Source: Burkholderia vietnamiensis LMG 10929
GTDB taxonomy: Bacteria; Pseudomonadota; Gammaproteobacteria; Burkholderiales; Burkholderiaceae
Assembly (NCBI RefSeq): GCF_000959445.1
Contig: NZ_CP009630.1
Span: 744,001-808,000 of the forward strand
Length of the DNA stretch: 64,000 bases
Reading direction: 5' to 3'
Shown here: positions 37,772 through 46,774 of the stretch, one piece after another
How the letters are laid out: every line of letters begins with the position of its first letter
Position numbering within the stretch: the first letter of the stretch is position 1
Notes under the pieces: generated by a model
What the model was told of the DNA's origin: nothing
The model's database searches: none
The model's input: the letters and a program-made list of their open reading frames with translations, nothing else
Translations under genes and position numbers: made by a program

Positions 37772-39106
37772 ATGACGACCACTTATCCGTTGCACGATGC
37801 ATTGACCCGCGCCGACGCGGTGTTTCCGGCCGAAGCCGACGTGGTGATCGCCGGCGCCGGCATCATGGGCTGCGCGGCCGCTTACTATTTGGCGCTGCGC
37901 GGACTGAAGGCCGTCGTGCTCGACAAGTCGCGCATCGCCGGCCAGCAGTCGACGCGCGCGTGGGGTTTCGTGCGGCAGCAAGGCCGCGAATCCGCCGAAG
38001 TGCCGTTGATGATGGCCGGCATGCGGATCTGGGAGGGGCTCGAGCAGACGCTCGGCTTCGACCTCGAGTGGCGCCAGGGCGGCTGCCTGTACATGGCGGA
38101 CAACGAAGAAGACTGGGCGTCGTTCCAGGCGTGGCTCGCCGTCGCCCGCGAGCACGGGCTCGATACGCGCACCGTCACACGCGCGGAGATCGACGGGCGC
38201 GTGAGCGGACTCTCCGCGCACGTGCGCACGCTCGGCGGGCTATATACGGCTTCGGACGGCCAGGCCGAGCCGCGTCGCGTGGCCGCCGCCTTCGCCGCGC
38301 GCGCGGCGGAAGCCGGCGCGCGTTTCTTCGAAGGCTGCGGCGTGACGGCGATCGAGACGGCCGGCGGCGCGGTGGTCGGCGTCGCGACCGAGCGCGGCAC
38401 GATCCGCACGCGGCGCGTGATCTGTGCGGCCGGCGCGACCAGCTTCCGGCTGCTCGACGGCGTCGGCATCCGTCTGCCGCAGCACGCCGTGCGCGGCACC
38501 TGCATGCGCACCAACGTGCTGCCCGCCGTGTCGGCGTCGACGATCTGGGGGCACGGCCTCGGGATCCGCCAGCGCCGCAACGGTGCGATCAATCTCGCGG
38601 ACGACATGCAGGTCGACGTCGATCTCACCGTGGGCCATCTGCGCGGCTTGAGCCTGTTCTGGCCGGAATTCTGGTCGCACCGCGAGAAATTCCGGCTGCA
38701 TCTGAACGGGGCGGCGTGGCGCGACCTCAGCGCACGGGTCCGCGGCACGATCGGGCCGATCGAGCCGCGCGACCCGCAGCCGCAGCCGAATCCTGCGCAT
38801 GCGCCGCGCGCGCTCGGGAAGCTGAAGGCGATCTTCCCCGCGCTGAAGGACGCGCAGATCGTCGAGGCGTGGGGCGGCCTGATCGACGTGCTGCCCGACG
38901 GGATTCCGGTGATCGATGCGCCTGAGGCGCCGTCGGGGCTCGCGATCGCGACCGGCTTCTGCGGGCATGGCTTCGCGATGGGGCCGATCGTCGGCCGGCT
39001 GCTCGCCGAATGGATCGACACGGGCGAGCCGTCGCTGGACCTGTCCGCGTTTCGTGCGCGGCGGTTCGTCGACGGAACGATGGTGCGTCCGCGCAGCATG
39101 CTGTGA
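37772..39106 (+). CDS. FAD-dependent amino-acid oxidoreductase, DAO/DadA type (444 aa)
   Basis: The N-terminal FAD-binding fold VVIAGAGIMGCAAAYYLALRG (seen as G-x-G-x2-G) is followed by the substrate domain of the D-amino-acid oxidase/glycine oxidase superfamily. The C-terminal flavin contact is ATGFCGHGFAMGP. It would oxidise an amine or amino acid to the imine. GAGAA precedes ATG 37772. A longer frame from 37676 has shadow-like N-terminal sequence. It is a single gene, so the substrate is unknown. Confidence 0.87.
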   Translation: MTTTYPLHDALTRADAVFPAEADVVIAGAGIMGCAAAYYLALRGLKAVVLDKSRIAGQQSTRAWGFVRQQGRESAEVPLMMAGMRIWEGLEQTLGFDLEWRQGGCLYMADNEEDWASFQAWLAVAREHGLDTRTVTRAEIDGRVSGLSAHVRTLGGLYTASDGQAEPRRVAAAFAARAAEAGARFFEGCGVTAIETAGGAVVGVATERGTIRTRRVICAAGATSFRLLDGVGIRLPQHAVRGTCMRTNVLPAVSASTIWGHGLGIRQRRNGAINLADDMQVDVDLTVGHLRGLSLFWPEFWSHREKFRLHLNGAAWRDLSARVRGTIGPIEPRDPQPQPNPAHAPRALGKLKAIFPALKDAQIVEAWGGLIDVLPDGIPVIDAPEAPSGLAIATGFCGHGFAMGPIVGRLLAEWIDTGEPSLDLSAFRARRFVDGTMVRPRSML

Positions 39107-39187
39107 CGCGCGTGGGCGCGCACGCTCGCGTCGCAGCCCGTCGTAGCCCGTCGTAGAATCGAGCCCGCATTGTTCAGGAGAATCCCG

Positions 39188-40282
39188 TTGGCAACGCCTT
39201 CCGACCAGCGCCGTTCGTTGCGCTCACGCCTGCGTCGCGCGCGCGAGCCGTGGCAGGCGCCGCGCGTGCGCACGCTGTTCACGCGGCCCGCGACGTCGCC
39301 GCGTCGCACGCTGCTGTTTCGTCTCGGCGCGGTGGTCGTGCTGTGCATGCTGGCGTTCCTGGTGCTGTATCTCGACCGTGACGGCCTGCGCGATTCGACC
39401 AAGAGCACGCCGATGGGCGTCGCCGATCTCGTGTACTTCACGATGGTCACCGTCGCGACGGTCGGCTATGGCGACATCGTGCCGGTCACGGCGCGAGCGC
39501 GGCTGATCGATGCGTTCTTCATCGTGCCGATCCGCATCGGCATCTGGTTCATCTTTCTGGGCACGGCGTATCAGTTCGTGATCCAGCGCGTCATCGAGGA
39601 ATTCCGCATGAAACGGCTGCAGAAGCAACTGTCCGATCACATCGTCGTGTGCGGATACGGACTGTCGGGTTCGATCGCCGTGCGCGAACTGCTCGAGAGC
39701 GGCGTCGACCCGGCGACGATCATCGTGATCGATTCGCAGCAGCAGGCGCTCGAAGCCGCGACGTCGCTCGGCGTGACGGGGCTGCTCGGCGATCCGGCGC
39801 ACGAGGATTTGCTGCAGCAGGCGCAGGTGCGTGCTGCAAAGGCGGTGATCATCTCGGTGACCGACGATCCGACCGCGATCCTGCTGACGCTGTCGGTGCG
39901 CAGCATCGCGCCCGAGACGAAGATCGTCGTTCGGATCCAGGAGAATTTGTACCAGCGTCAGTTGCGGCAGGCGGGCGCGGACGTGATCGTATCGTCGACG
40001 AAGATCGGCGCGCTGTTGCTCGCCGATGCGGTGCACAGCCGTTATATCGTGCCGTTCGTCAACGACATGCTGTCGACGCGCGGCCGGGCGACGCTGGTGG
40101 AGCGCACGGCGCTGCCGCATGAGGTGGGATGCATGACGAACGTCGTGCCGGGGGCGATCGTGGTCGGGCTCGATCGCTGCGGGAAGATCCATTCGTTTTA
40201 TGAGGATCCGCCGTGCCGGATCGAGGCGGGGGATACGCTGGTCGTGATTCAGTCGGCGAGGATTCCAGAGGGGGATGGTTGA
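39188..40282 (+). CDS. Voltage-gated-type potassium channel with RCK/TrkA-N domain (364 aa)
   Basis: This is an inner-membrane K+ channel. Two transmembrane helices (LGAVVVLCMLAFLVLYL and the second after the pore) flank a pore loop with the selectivity filter TVGYGD (about residues 92-97). A cytosolic RCK domain follows, with HIVVCGYGLSGSIAV as its dinucleotide loop, and a TrkA-C-like end. AGGAGAATCCCG directs a TTG start at 39188. It is a typical MthK-like gate. Confidence 0.9.
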   Translation: MATPSDQRRSLRSRLRRAREPWQAPRVRTLFTRPATSPRRTLLFRLGAVVVLCMLAFLVLYLDRDGLRDSTKSTPMGVADLVYFTMVTVATVGYGDIVPVTARARLIDAFFIVPIRIGIWFIFLGTAYQFVIQRVIEEFRMKRLQKQLSDHIVVCGYGLSGSIAVRELLESGVDPATIIVIDSQQQALEAATSLGVTGLLGDPAHEDLLQQAQVRAAKAVIISVTDDPTAILLTLSVRSIAPETKIVVRIQENLYQRQLRQAGADVIVSSTKIGALLLADAVHSRYIVPFVNDMLSTRGRATLVERTALPHEVGCMTNVVPGAIVVGLDRCGKIHSFYEDPPCRIEAGDTLVVIQSARIPEGDG

Positions 40283-40380
40283 GGGAGGCTGCCTCTGATT
40301 AAATCCAAATTCGCTCGCAAAAAAGATTGAGTTGCACCTTGCGCGCATGAGGTGGCGATGCATGCGCGGTCCAGTAGTGA

Positions 40381-40680
40381 CATTTGGCCCACGGGCGCTG
40401 CTTCCGGTTGTTCAACGTGATTGAAGATTTCAACCGCGAAGCCCTTGATATCGAGATCGACTTTTCGCTGCCGTCAGAGCGCGTGAGCCGTGCATGGCGA
40501 GGCCCAAAACGCTGCGGTGTGGTAACGCGCCGGAGTCTCTGAGCGCGGCGATTTTCGAATGGGCTCGACAGTACGACATTCGGCTGGACTACAGCCGTCC
40601 GTGCAAGACGCAGCAGAACGCATACCTCGAACGATACAACCGAACCGTTCGGTACGAATGCTGCCGGTTTTCCGCTCCCC
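40381..40680 (+). pseudogene. Decayed IS3-family transposase (OrfB) fragment
   Basis: One frame reads [27 protein letters not shown], the conserved DDE-domain block of IS3-type OrfB. After an apparent frameshift another frame reads DIRLDYSRPCKTQQNAYLERYNRTVRYE, containing the catalytic Glu region. The middle Asp block is degraded: [10 protein letters not shown] stands where RMDNGPE is expected, so the Asp is lost. Both ends are missing. It is a dead remnant. Confidence 0.85.
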
Positions 40681-41219
40681 GCGGATGAGATCGATCGCCT
40701 TCGCTGTCGGCACTTCATCGATCTTCACGAATCGATGAGGGTTTATCTGCCGTATCCGCGGACGTTGCAACGACGCGGAAGAAAGATTCATCGATTCCCA
40801 ATTTAATCTGACGATTTAAACATTTCTCATTACGTCCAACACAATATTTTTCTCATCAGCCAATAAAAAAATTAATTCGCAGTTGATCGTTTGCGAGGGC
40901 TGGCAGTCACGCTGACGCGTCCGCGTGGTAGGGCAAGCGAGCCGATTTATTCGGCCATCTTGAGAAATGTCTCCTTGGCCGGCGAGCGCATCAATTACAG
41001 TAAGTTTGCAATGTGCCGACATACCGGTAAGAAGCGGAAGAAGAGCACGGGCGGCCGTGTACCTGGGTATCGAGCGACCGGCGATTGTCCGGAACATTTC
41101 GTACACATGGCCCGCACCGCAACGCATCCGAACCGCCGATCGATACGTATACGGCGTAGGAACCGCGCAGCGCAGCCAGCGATAGCAATAAGAGACGAAA
41201 AAAAACGGGGAATCAGGGA
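40681..41219. other. AT-rich intergenic island before the EAL gene
   Basis: After the transposase remnant, about 40780-41000 is clearly AT-rich for this genome, with runs such as AATAAAAAAATTAATT. This may be foreign DNA or a promoter region subject to xenogeneic silencing. No supported gene is present. GGGAATCAGGGA just before 41220 is the ribosome site of the next gene. Confidence 0.5.
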
Positions 41220-42410
41220 ATGATCCAGGCTTGGCAACGGGTACTCAATCAGGGCGCATCGACGTTCGTCGCACGCCAGCCTATCGTCGACCGGGACGGC
41301 CGGACCGTCGCCTACGAACTGCTGTTCAGGAACGGCCACACGGCCACCGCCGATGTCGTCGACGGCTTCGGCAGCACCGCACATGTCGTCGAGCGTACCG
41401 TGGGTGCGTTGGGCCTCGATACGGTGCTCGCGGGTCTCGACGGGTACCTGAATTGCACGTCGCATTTCCTGCACTCCGATGTGCCGCAGATCTTGACCGG
41501 TCCGCGATTCGTGCTCGAAGTCCTCGAATCGTGTGAACTCGACGAGTCGCTGAAAAAGCGCTGCAATGCATTGCGCGCGTCCGGCTTTCGCGTGGCGCTC
41601 GACGATGTCGCGAAGCTCACGCCCGACATCATCGCGTTTCTGCCGGCAGTCGACATCGTCAAGCTCGAGTGGCCGGCATTCGACGCGCCGAGCGCTCGCG
41701 CGATGGTGGGCGATCTGAAACGCGCCGGCAAGATCGTGGTTGCCGAGAAGATCGATAGCCACGAACAGTGGCATGCCGCAATTGGCAGCGGCTGCGACAT
41801 GGTCCAGGGCTTTTACTTCAGCAGACCGCAGGTGATGGAGGCGCGCCGTCTGGTGCCCGACCTGGGGCAACTGGTGGATCTGCTCAACCTGCTGATCGAA
41901 GACGCTGGCGATCATCGCGTCATTCACGCGCTATCCGACATGCCCGTGCTGGTGGCGCAGGTTCTGCGCCTCGCCAACTGCTCCGGCAATGTGAATCCGA
42001 AGCGCACGGCCATCGCTTCGCTGCATCACGCACTCGCTGCGATCGGCACTACACGGCTATTCCAGTGGTGCAGCCTGCTGCTCTACAACCATCCCGATCC
42101 TGAGACGGTCTGTCGAGATCCGCTGATCGCGCTGGCGAGACAACGTGCTTCCTTCATGCTGGACGTCGCGCTCTTCGAGTCCCCGAACGAGACGGCCTTC
42201 GCCCAGACCGCTTACCTGACCGGCATGCTGTCGCTGTTGCACGTCGTCTACGGCCGGCAACAGGATGAGTTCGCAGAAGAACTGCCGCTCGAGCCGGGTA
42301 TGAAAGCGGCTCTTACCGGGCGGTCCGGCAAGCTCGGAGAGCTGCTCGGCGCTGCTGAGATATTCGAGCGCGGACGGGATTCCACATCGGATGGGCAAGG
42401 ACAGAGATAG
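41220..42410 (+). CDS. EAL-HDOD signalling protein (396 aa)
   Basis: The N-terminal ~200 residues are an EAL-type domain. The signature is ELL (YELLFRN) in place of EAL; other expected positions survive (LEVLE, ALDDV, VKLEWP, AEKID, QGFYFSRP), while the DDFG loop is replaced by DDVAK. The C-terminal ~190 residues are an HDOD domain. This YuxH-like architecture is often catalytically weak toward c-di-GMP and acts as an effector. AGGGA precedes ATG 41220. It lies upstream of the interrupted MCP gene. Confidence 0.85.
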   Translation: MIQAWQRVLNQGASTFVARQPIVDRDGRTVAYELLFRNGHTATADVVDGFGSTAHVVERTVGALGLDTVLAGLDGYLNCTSHFLHSDVPQILTGPRFVLEVLESCELDESLKKRCNALRASGFRVALDDVAKLTPDIIAFLPAVDIVKLEWPAFDAPSARAMVGDLKRAGKIVVAEKIDSHEQWHAAIGSGCDMVQGFYFSRPQVMEARRLVPDLGQLVDLLNLLIEDAGDHRVIHALSDMPVLVAQVLRLANCSGNVNPKRTAIASLHHALAAIGTTRLFQWCSLLLYNHPDPETVCRDPLIALARQRASFMLDVALFESPNETAFAQTAYLTGMLSLLHVVYGRQQDEFAEELPLEPGMKAALTGRSGKLGELLGAAEIFERGRDSTSDGQGQR

Positions 42411-42641
42411 CCGATGGCGCTTCCTTTGCCCGACAAGTCTGCGAAGGCCGAATGCGTCTCGCGGACCCCTCGCCGGCCGAAGGAAGTCGCCGGGCGACCC
42501 GGAATACCGGGCGCAACCGCAGTGATTTCGATGGCGATCGGATGCGTCGATTTGCGCTCGATCGCCGGTCGGCTTGATGAGACTAAGTCGTTATATGGAA
42601 CGTCAAATGGAGAATGGCTTATGAAGTACTTAGAGACGGTT

Positions 42642-43459
42642 TCATAAAGACTGATCGGCCCGCCGAAGGGTATTCCAGCAGATCAGGCAGCAACCGAGTT
42701 TGAGGAACGCGCCGTGAATGTCTGCACGGCGCTCGAAACGAATACGGAGACGACGGAAGTGATGCAGCCAGGCATGCGTGCGTTCGACGACCCAGCGATA
42801 TTTGCCAAGGCCGCTGCCATGTTCGGTACGGCGCTTGGCGATCACTGGCTCGATACCGCGATCGCGCAACGCGCGCCGATGTCGCTCGGAGTCGTAACCG
42901 CGATCCGCGTAGACCACACGCGGCCGCTGCAATGGGTGGCCACGCAATCCGCGGATCGGCGGAATCGCGTCGATCAGCGGCAGCAATTGCGTGACGTCGT
43001 TGACGTTCGCGCCGGTCAGGATCGCGGCGAGCGGCGTACCGTTGGCGTCGGTGACGATGTGGTGCTTGGAACCGGGTCGCGCTCGATCGGTGGGGTTTGG
43101 CCCAGTTTTTGGCCTGCCCCAACGGCGCGAATCGATGATGAATCGACGGCGGCTCGTGAGAAGTCGATCTGGTCCGCTGCGCGCAGCTTTGCGAGCAGTA
43201 GCTCGTGCAAGCGATCCCAGACACCGGCTGCTTGCCAATCGCGCAGCCGGCGCCAACATGTCACGCCCGAGCCGCATCCCATCTCGGCCGGCAGGTCGCG
43301 CCAGCGTAGTCCGGTCTTGAGAACGAACAGGATGCCGGTCAGCGCGGCGCGATTCGAAACAGGCAGGCGGCCCGGGTTCTTCTCGCGCCGCGGCTTGGGT
43401 GGCGGCAGTAACGGCTCGATCAGTGTCCACAATTCATCGTCGATGATCGGCTTGGCCAT
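42642..43459 (-). CDS. IS5-family transposase with programmed -1 frameshift (about 272 aa)
   Basis: The first frame (43459 to 43016) gives the DUF4096-like N-terminus and first Asp (AAVDSSSIRA); the second frame (ending 42642) gives YADRGYDS with the second Asp and WVVERTHAW with the Glu, completing the DDE triad. The frames join at CAAAAAC near 43105, where a -1 slip converts the reading from Gln-Lys-Leu to Lys-Thr-Gly-Pro. Both parts look intact, so the element is likely still active. A GAGGAG site adjoins the ATG. Confidence 0.9.
43102..43114 (-). other. Predicted -1 ribosomal slippage site
   Basis: On the minus strand the run of five A within GGCCAAAAACTGG lies exactly where the two transposase frames must join. 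The zero-frame codons are CAA-AAA-CTG; after slipping back one base the next codon is ACT, continuing the downstream frame. Confidence 0.7.
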
Positions 43460-45264
43460 CTCCTCAGTCTCGGTTGTTCCGATGCCTGAGGTTAACAGCT
43501 CACCGCGAAAGTTAACAGCCCCACGGGGCCTTTTTGAAACCGTCTCTTAGTTAACCTGCGCATTGGAACTCGCCTCAGAGTGGGTTTTGGCATCACGTTG
43601 CTGCTGCTGATGGTGACGGGCGGACTCGCCATGTTGCAGGCATCGCGAATTTATGGGGGCACCCGCGAGATCGCCGACAACTGGCTCGTCAGCGTTCAGA
43701 CATTGGGTGAAATCAGGGCGCTCGCCAACGGTGTCCGGCGGGCTACGCTCCGGTCCGTGCTGGAAAGCGAGGCTTCGGCGAAGAACAGCCAGCGCAGTCA
43801 GCACGATGCCGCGCTGGCCTCCATGAAAGCTACGATGGCCAGTTACGAGAAGCTCGTTTCTTCGCCCGAGGAGCGACAGCTTTTCGACAGTATGGGTAAA
43901 GCATGGAGCGCATTCCTGGCCTCCGACGCGAAACTTCTGGCGCTATCGGAATCGGGCGATGCCGGCTTCGGTGCGGCCAGATCGCTCGCCACCGGCGAGT
44001 CTGCAACGCTGTTCGCGCAGGCGTTGGACCTGATCGAGCAGGACGTAAAGCTGAATCGCGCGGGCGCGGGCGTCGCGACGGCCGAAGCGGCAACCAACTA
44101 TCACTCGACGCTCCTGTTGACCGGTGTGTTGTGCGGCACGGCGCTACTGCTGTCGGTCGCTGTCGCATGGTTGATTACCCGTTCCATCGTCACACCGCTC
44201 GGTCGCGCAGTCGGCATCGCGGAGACGGTCGCGCGCGGCGATCTCACGTCCAATATCGAAGTATCCGGTCGCGACGAGACGAGCCAGCTTCTGCTGGCGC
44301 TGCGGAATATGAACGCGCGGCTGCAGGACGTGGTGGGGCGCGTGCGCTCGAGCAGCGAAAGCATCGCGTCGGGCTCCGCGCAGATCGCTGCCGGCAACAC
44401 CGATCTCAGCCAGCGTACCGAGGAGCAGGCGGCCTCGCTCGAGGAAACCGCGGCCAGCATGGAGCAGTTGACGGCGACGGTCAAACAGAACACGGAAAAC
44501 GCGCGGCAGGGGAACACGCTTGCCGGCAATGCTTCTGAGGTCGCGGTCCGAGGCGGGCAGGTGGTGGCGAAGGTCGTCGATACGATGCACGACATTTCCC
44601 ATAGCTCGGCAAAGGTCGCTGAAATCATCGCCGTCATCGAGGGTATCGCCTTCCAGACGAACATCCTCGCACTGAACGCCGCCGTCGAGGCAGCGCGGGC
44701 GGGCGAGCAAGGTCGCGGCTTCGCGGTGGTGGCGAGCGAAGTGCGGGCGCTTGCGCAGCGAAGCGCATCGGCGGCCAAGGAGATCAAGGATCTGATCAGT
44801 CAGTCGGTGGCCAAAGTGGAGGCCGGCACGTCTCTCGTCGACAACGCCGGCGCCACGATGAACGAGGTCGTCGTCGCGGTAAAGCGTGTCACCGACCTCA
44901 TGGGCGAAATTGCGTCGGCGTCGGTCGAGCAGCATACCGGCATCGAGCAGGTCAACCAGGCGGTCATGCAGATGGACGAGGTCACGCAACAGAACGCCGC
45001 GCTCGTGGAGGAGGCTTCTGCAGCGGCGCAGTCGATGGCATCGCAGTCGAACGCGTTACGCGAACTGGTTTCGATCTTCCGCCTGCCTGACGGGATGGCG
45101 GTCGCGGCCAGCCCAACGGAGCGAGCGGCAGAGGTCCAGCCGCGCCCGAAGCCGGCCGTGCGAAAGACGGTTCAACGCAAAACCGAGGCCGCAGTCGTGG
45201 CCAATGAAAGCGCCGCGAGCTGGCAGTCGTTCTAGTCCGTGACACGTTCTGATTTTTGATGGAC

Positions 45265-45298
45265 CGCCGGCGGGCATGCGCCCGCCGGCGTCGTTTCT
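45265..45298 (+). terminator. Intrinsic terminator after the MCP gene
   Basis: An 11-bp perfect stem (CGCCGGCGGGC with its complement) with a 4-base loop is followed by a T-rich run (TCGTTTCTT). It lies 30 bp after the MCP stop. Confidence 0.8.
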
Positions 45299-45395
45299 TG
45301 TTGAACGGGTCGCTGTGACTCGGTCCAGTAAAAATTGCCGACTTCAAAGTCGAAATTTCCGGCGTGATGTTGTCATCGAGACGAGGAATCACGTC

Positions 45396-45443
45396 GTGAA
45401 AGCGGGCAAGTTCACCGAACAGCAAATCCGCTGCGCGTATTAA
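45396..45443 (+). pseudogene. Start of an IS3-type OrfA, 15 codons only
   Basis: GTG 45396 opens MKAGKFTEQQIRCAY before a stop; K-x-FTEQQI is the conserved N-terminus of IS3-family OrfA proteins. The upstream ~75 bp, starting TGACTCGGTCCAGT, may be the decayed left end of that element. Nothing further of the element is present. Confidence 0.55.
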
Positions 45444-45887
45444 CCCCAAAGCAGCGGCGGCCATGGCCGCTTAGTTTCTGCTTCTGAATCCCACGTAAAG
45501 CGGGGATTATCACGCCAGCTTCCTCGGGGACAGCATTCATCGAATCCCGCTGGCTTCGTTTGCCGCGTGCATTTCCCGAAAAATCCCGCCGAGATGGCGT
45601 TCCTGGCTTTGCGATTCAGTCCAATCATCGGTCCCGCGACGAATTCGCGACACATATCCCCATGCAGTCCGGCACGAATTCGCGACGCATCGTTCGACCA
45701 TTTGAGGCGCACTTAAGGTAATCTAAGGACGCATGACTGCACTCGCCGGTGAGGACAGAACGGCTTCGCGCGTCACTGGCGGATGCTTCCCCGGCGTGGT
45801 GCAACGTGCTTCAGAACGCGCGTGCGGTATCTCTCCAGCGGGAAAGCCGTCGTTTCGCATCAGATTCCCAACCTACGATTGCGACAC
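45444..45887. other. Non-coding stretch between IS remnant and AraC gene
   Basis: No supported gene is seen. A near-direct repeat of CGAATTCGCGAC(A/G)CAT occurs at about 45640 and 45675. The region must hold the promoter of the AraC-type regulator and marks the border of the biosynthetic cluster with mobile-DNA debris. Confidence 0.45.
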
Positions 45888-46763
45888 ATGTCTTCTTCAA
45901 ACTCGATTACGGTTCGAGGCGCGCTGAATTCGGCTGGGGCCGAAGTCGTTCGATCCATGCAATTGCCGTCGGGCATCATCCTGTCAGAATGGACAGGTCA
46001 GAACACACTGACCGAATATAAGAGTTCGTCCGAGAACGTGCTGAGCGTCTATTTGTCCGGTGGCGAGAATTGTGCGCAGGTCGATGGCCGGCACATCGTA
46101 CGCCGAGGCTTTAAAAGCGCGGTCTGTCTGTTCCCGGTCGGCGAAGGCGAATCGCAGTGGCGGATTACCGAGCGCCTCAATTTCCTGCATATTTATTTCG
46201 ATTTGCCCAATCTGGAGCCCAGTCTGATCCGGTCCTTGCGCCAGCCGGCGGACGCTTACCGGTTCCGCGAGGTATTCCAGGAGGCGTCCCCCGTCATCAG
46301 CGCGGCCGCGACCAGCATCGCGCAGGCCGACTGGAACGATGACACGCTGTCGCTCGGCATCGATAGCCTGATGAGCTGGATTCTGCTGAATGCGATCAGC
46401 CGTTACGCGATGGCCGACCTGGAGCGCGTGGATGCGCGCGGCCGGCTGTCGGCGAAGCAGGCCGAGCAGATCCGCGAATATTGCAACGCCAATCTCGGTG
46501 AGGCCGTGCGGCTCGAGCATCTTGCCGATCTGGTCAATCTCAGCCGCTATCACTTCCTGCGCAAATTCAAGAACACGTTCGACCGGTCTCCGCACGCATT
46601 CTTGACCGAATTGCGGATGCATCGCGCGCACGACCTGCTGAAACATACCGATCACAAGATCATGAGCATCGCACTCGAGTGCGGCTACGCCCAGCACAGC
46701 CGGTTCTCCACCGCGTTCAAGCGGCATTACGGCTATTCTCCCGGCGCGGTGCGCGGAAAGTGA
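45888..46763 (+). CDS. AraC-family transcriptional regulator (291 aa), likely cluster regulator
   Basis: The C-terminal ~100 residues carry the two AraC HTH motifs: LEHLADLVNLSRYHFLRKFKN and IMSIALECGYAQHSRFSTAFKRHYGYSP (recognition regions only). The N-terminal domain is a sensor of unknown ligand. ATG 45888 is chosen as the first start giving a normal length; a longer frame from 45783 has an unlikely N-terminus. It converges with the deacylase gene 11 bp away, at the edge of the biosynthetic cluster, and is the only regulator in it, so it is the best candidate activator. Confidence 0.88.
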   Translation: MSSSNSITVRGALNSAGAEVVRSMQLPSGIILSEWTGQNTLTEYKSSSENVLSVYLSGGENCAQVDGRHIVRRGFKSAVCLFPVGEGESQWRITERLNFLHIYFDLPNLEPSLIRSLRQPADAYRFREVFQEASPVISAAATSIAQADWNDDTLSLGIDSLMSWILLNAISRYAMADLERVDARGRLSAKQAEQIREYCNANLGEAVRLEHLADLVNLSRYHFLRKFKNTFDRSPHAFLTELRMHRAHDLLKHTDHKIMSIALECGYAQHSRFSTAFKRHYGYSPGAVRGK

Positions 46764-46774
46764 CAACGCCGACG

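Larger units (their letters stand above)
42633..43546 (-). mobile_element. IS5-family (IS427-group-like) insertion sequence, 914 bp, complete
   Basis: The ends are inverted repeats: GAGACGGTTTCATAAAG on the left and, on the complementary strand of the right end, GAGACGGTTTCAAAAAG (one mismatch in 17). The target duplication is TTA (42630-42632 and 43547-43549), fitting the TNA preference of the IS427 group. It carries one transposase gene in two overlapping frames. It splits the MCP gene at codon 4. Confidence 0.93.
42621..45235 (+). pseudogene. Methyl-accepting chemotaxis protein gene interrupted by an IS after codon 4
   Basis: ATG 42621, preceded by GGAGA, encodes MKYL; the frame resumes exactly at 43550 after the insertion element and one copy of the target duplication. 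The rejoined 565-aa protein begins [21 protein letters not shown] and is a normal MCP: TM1, ~150-aa periplasmic four-helix domain, TM2, HAMP ([21 protein letters not shown]) and signalling tip ([19 protein letters not shown]). Translation could restart at GTG 43580, keeping TM1, but no ribosome site is visible there. It is probably silent unless the element supplies transcription. Confidence 0.92.
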
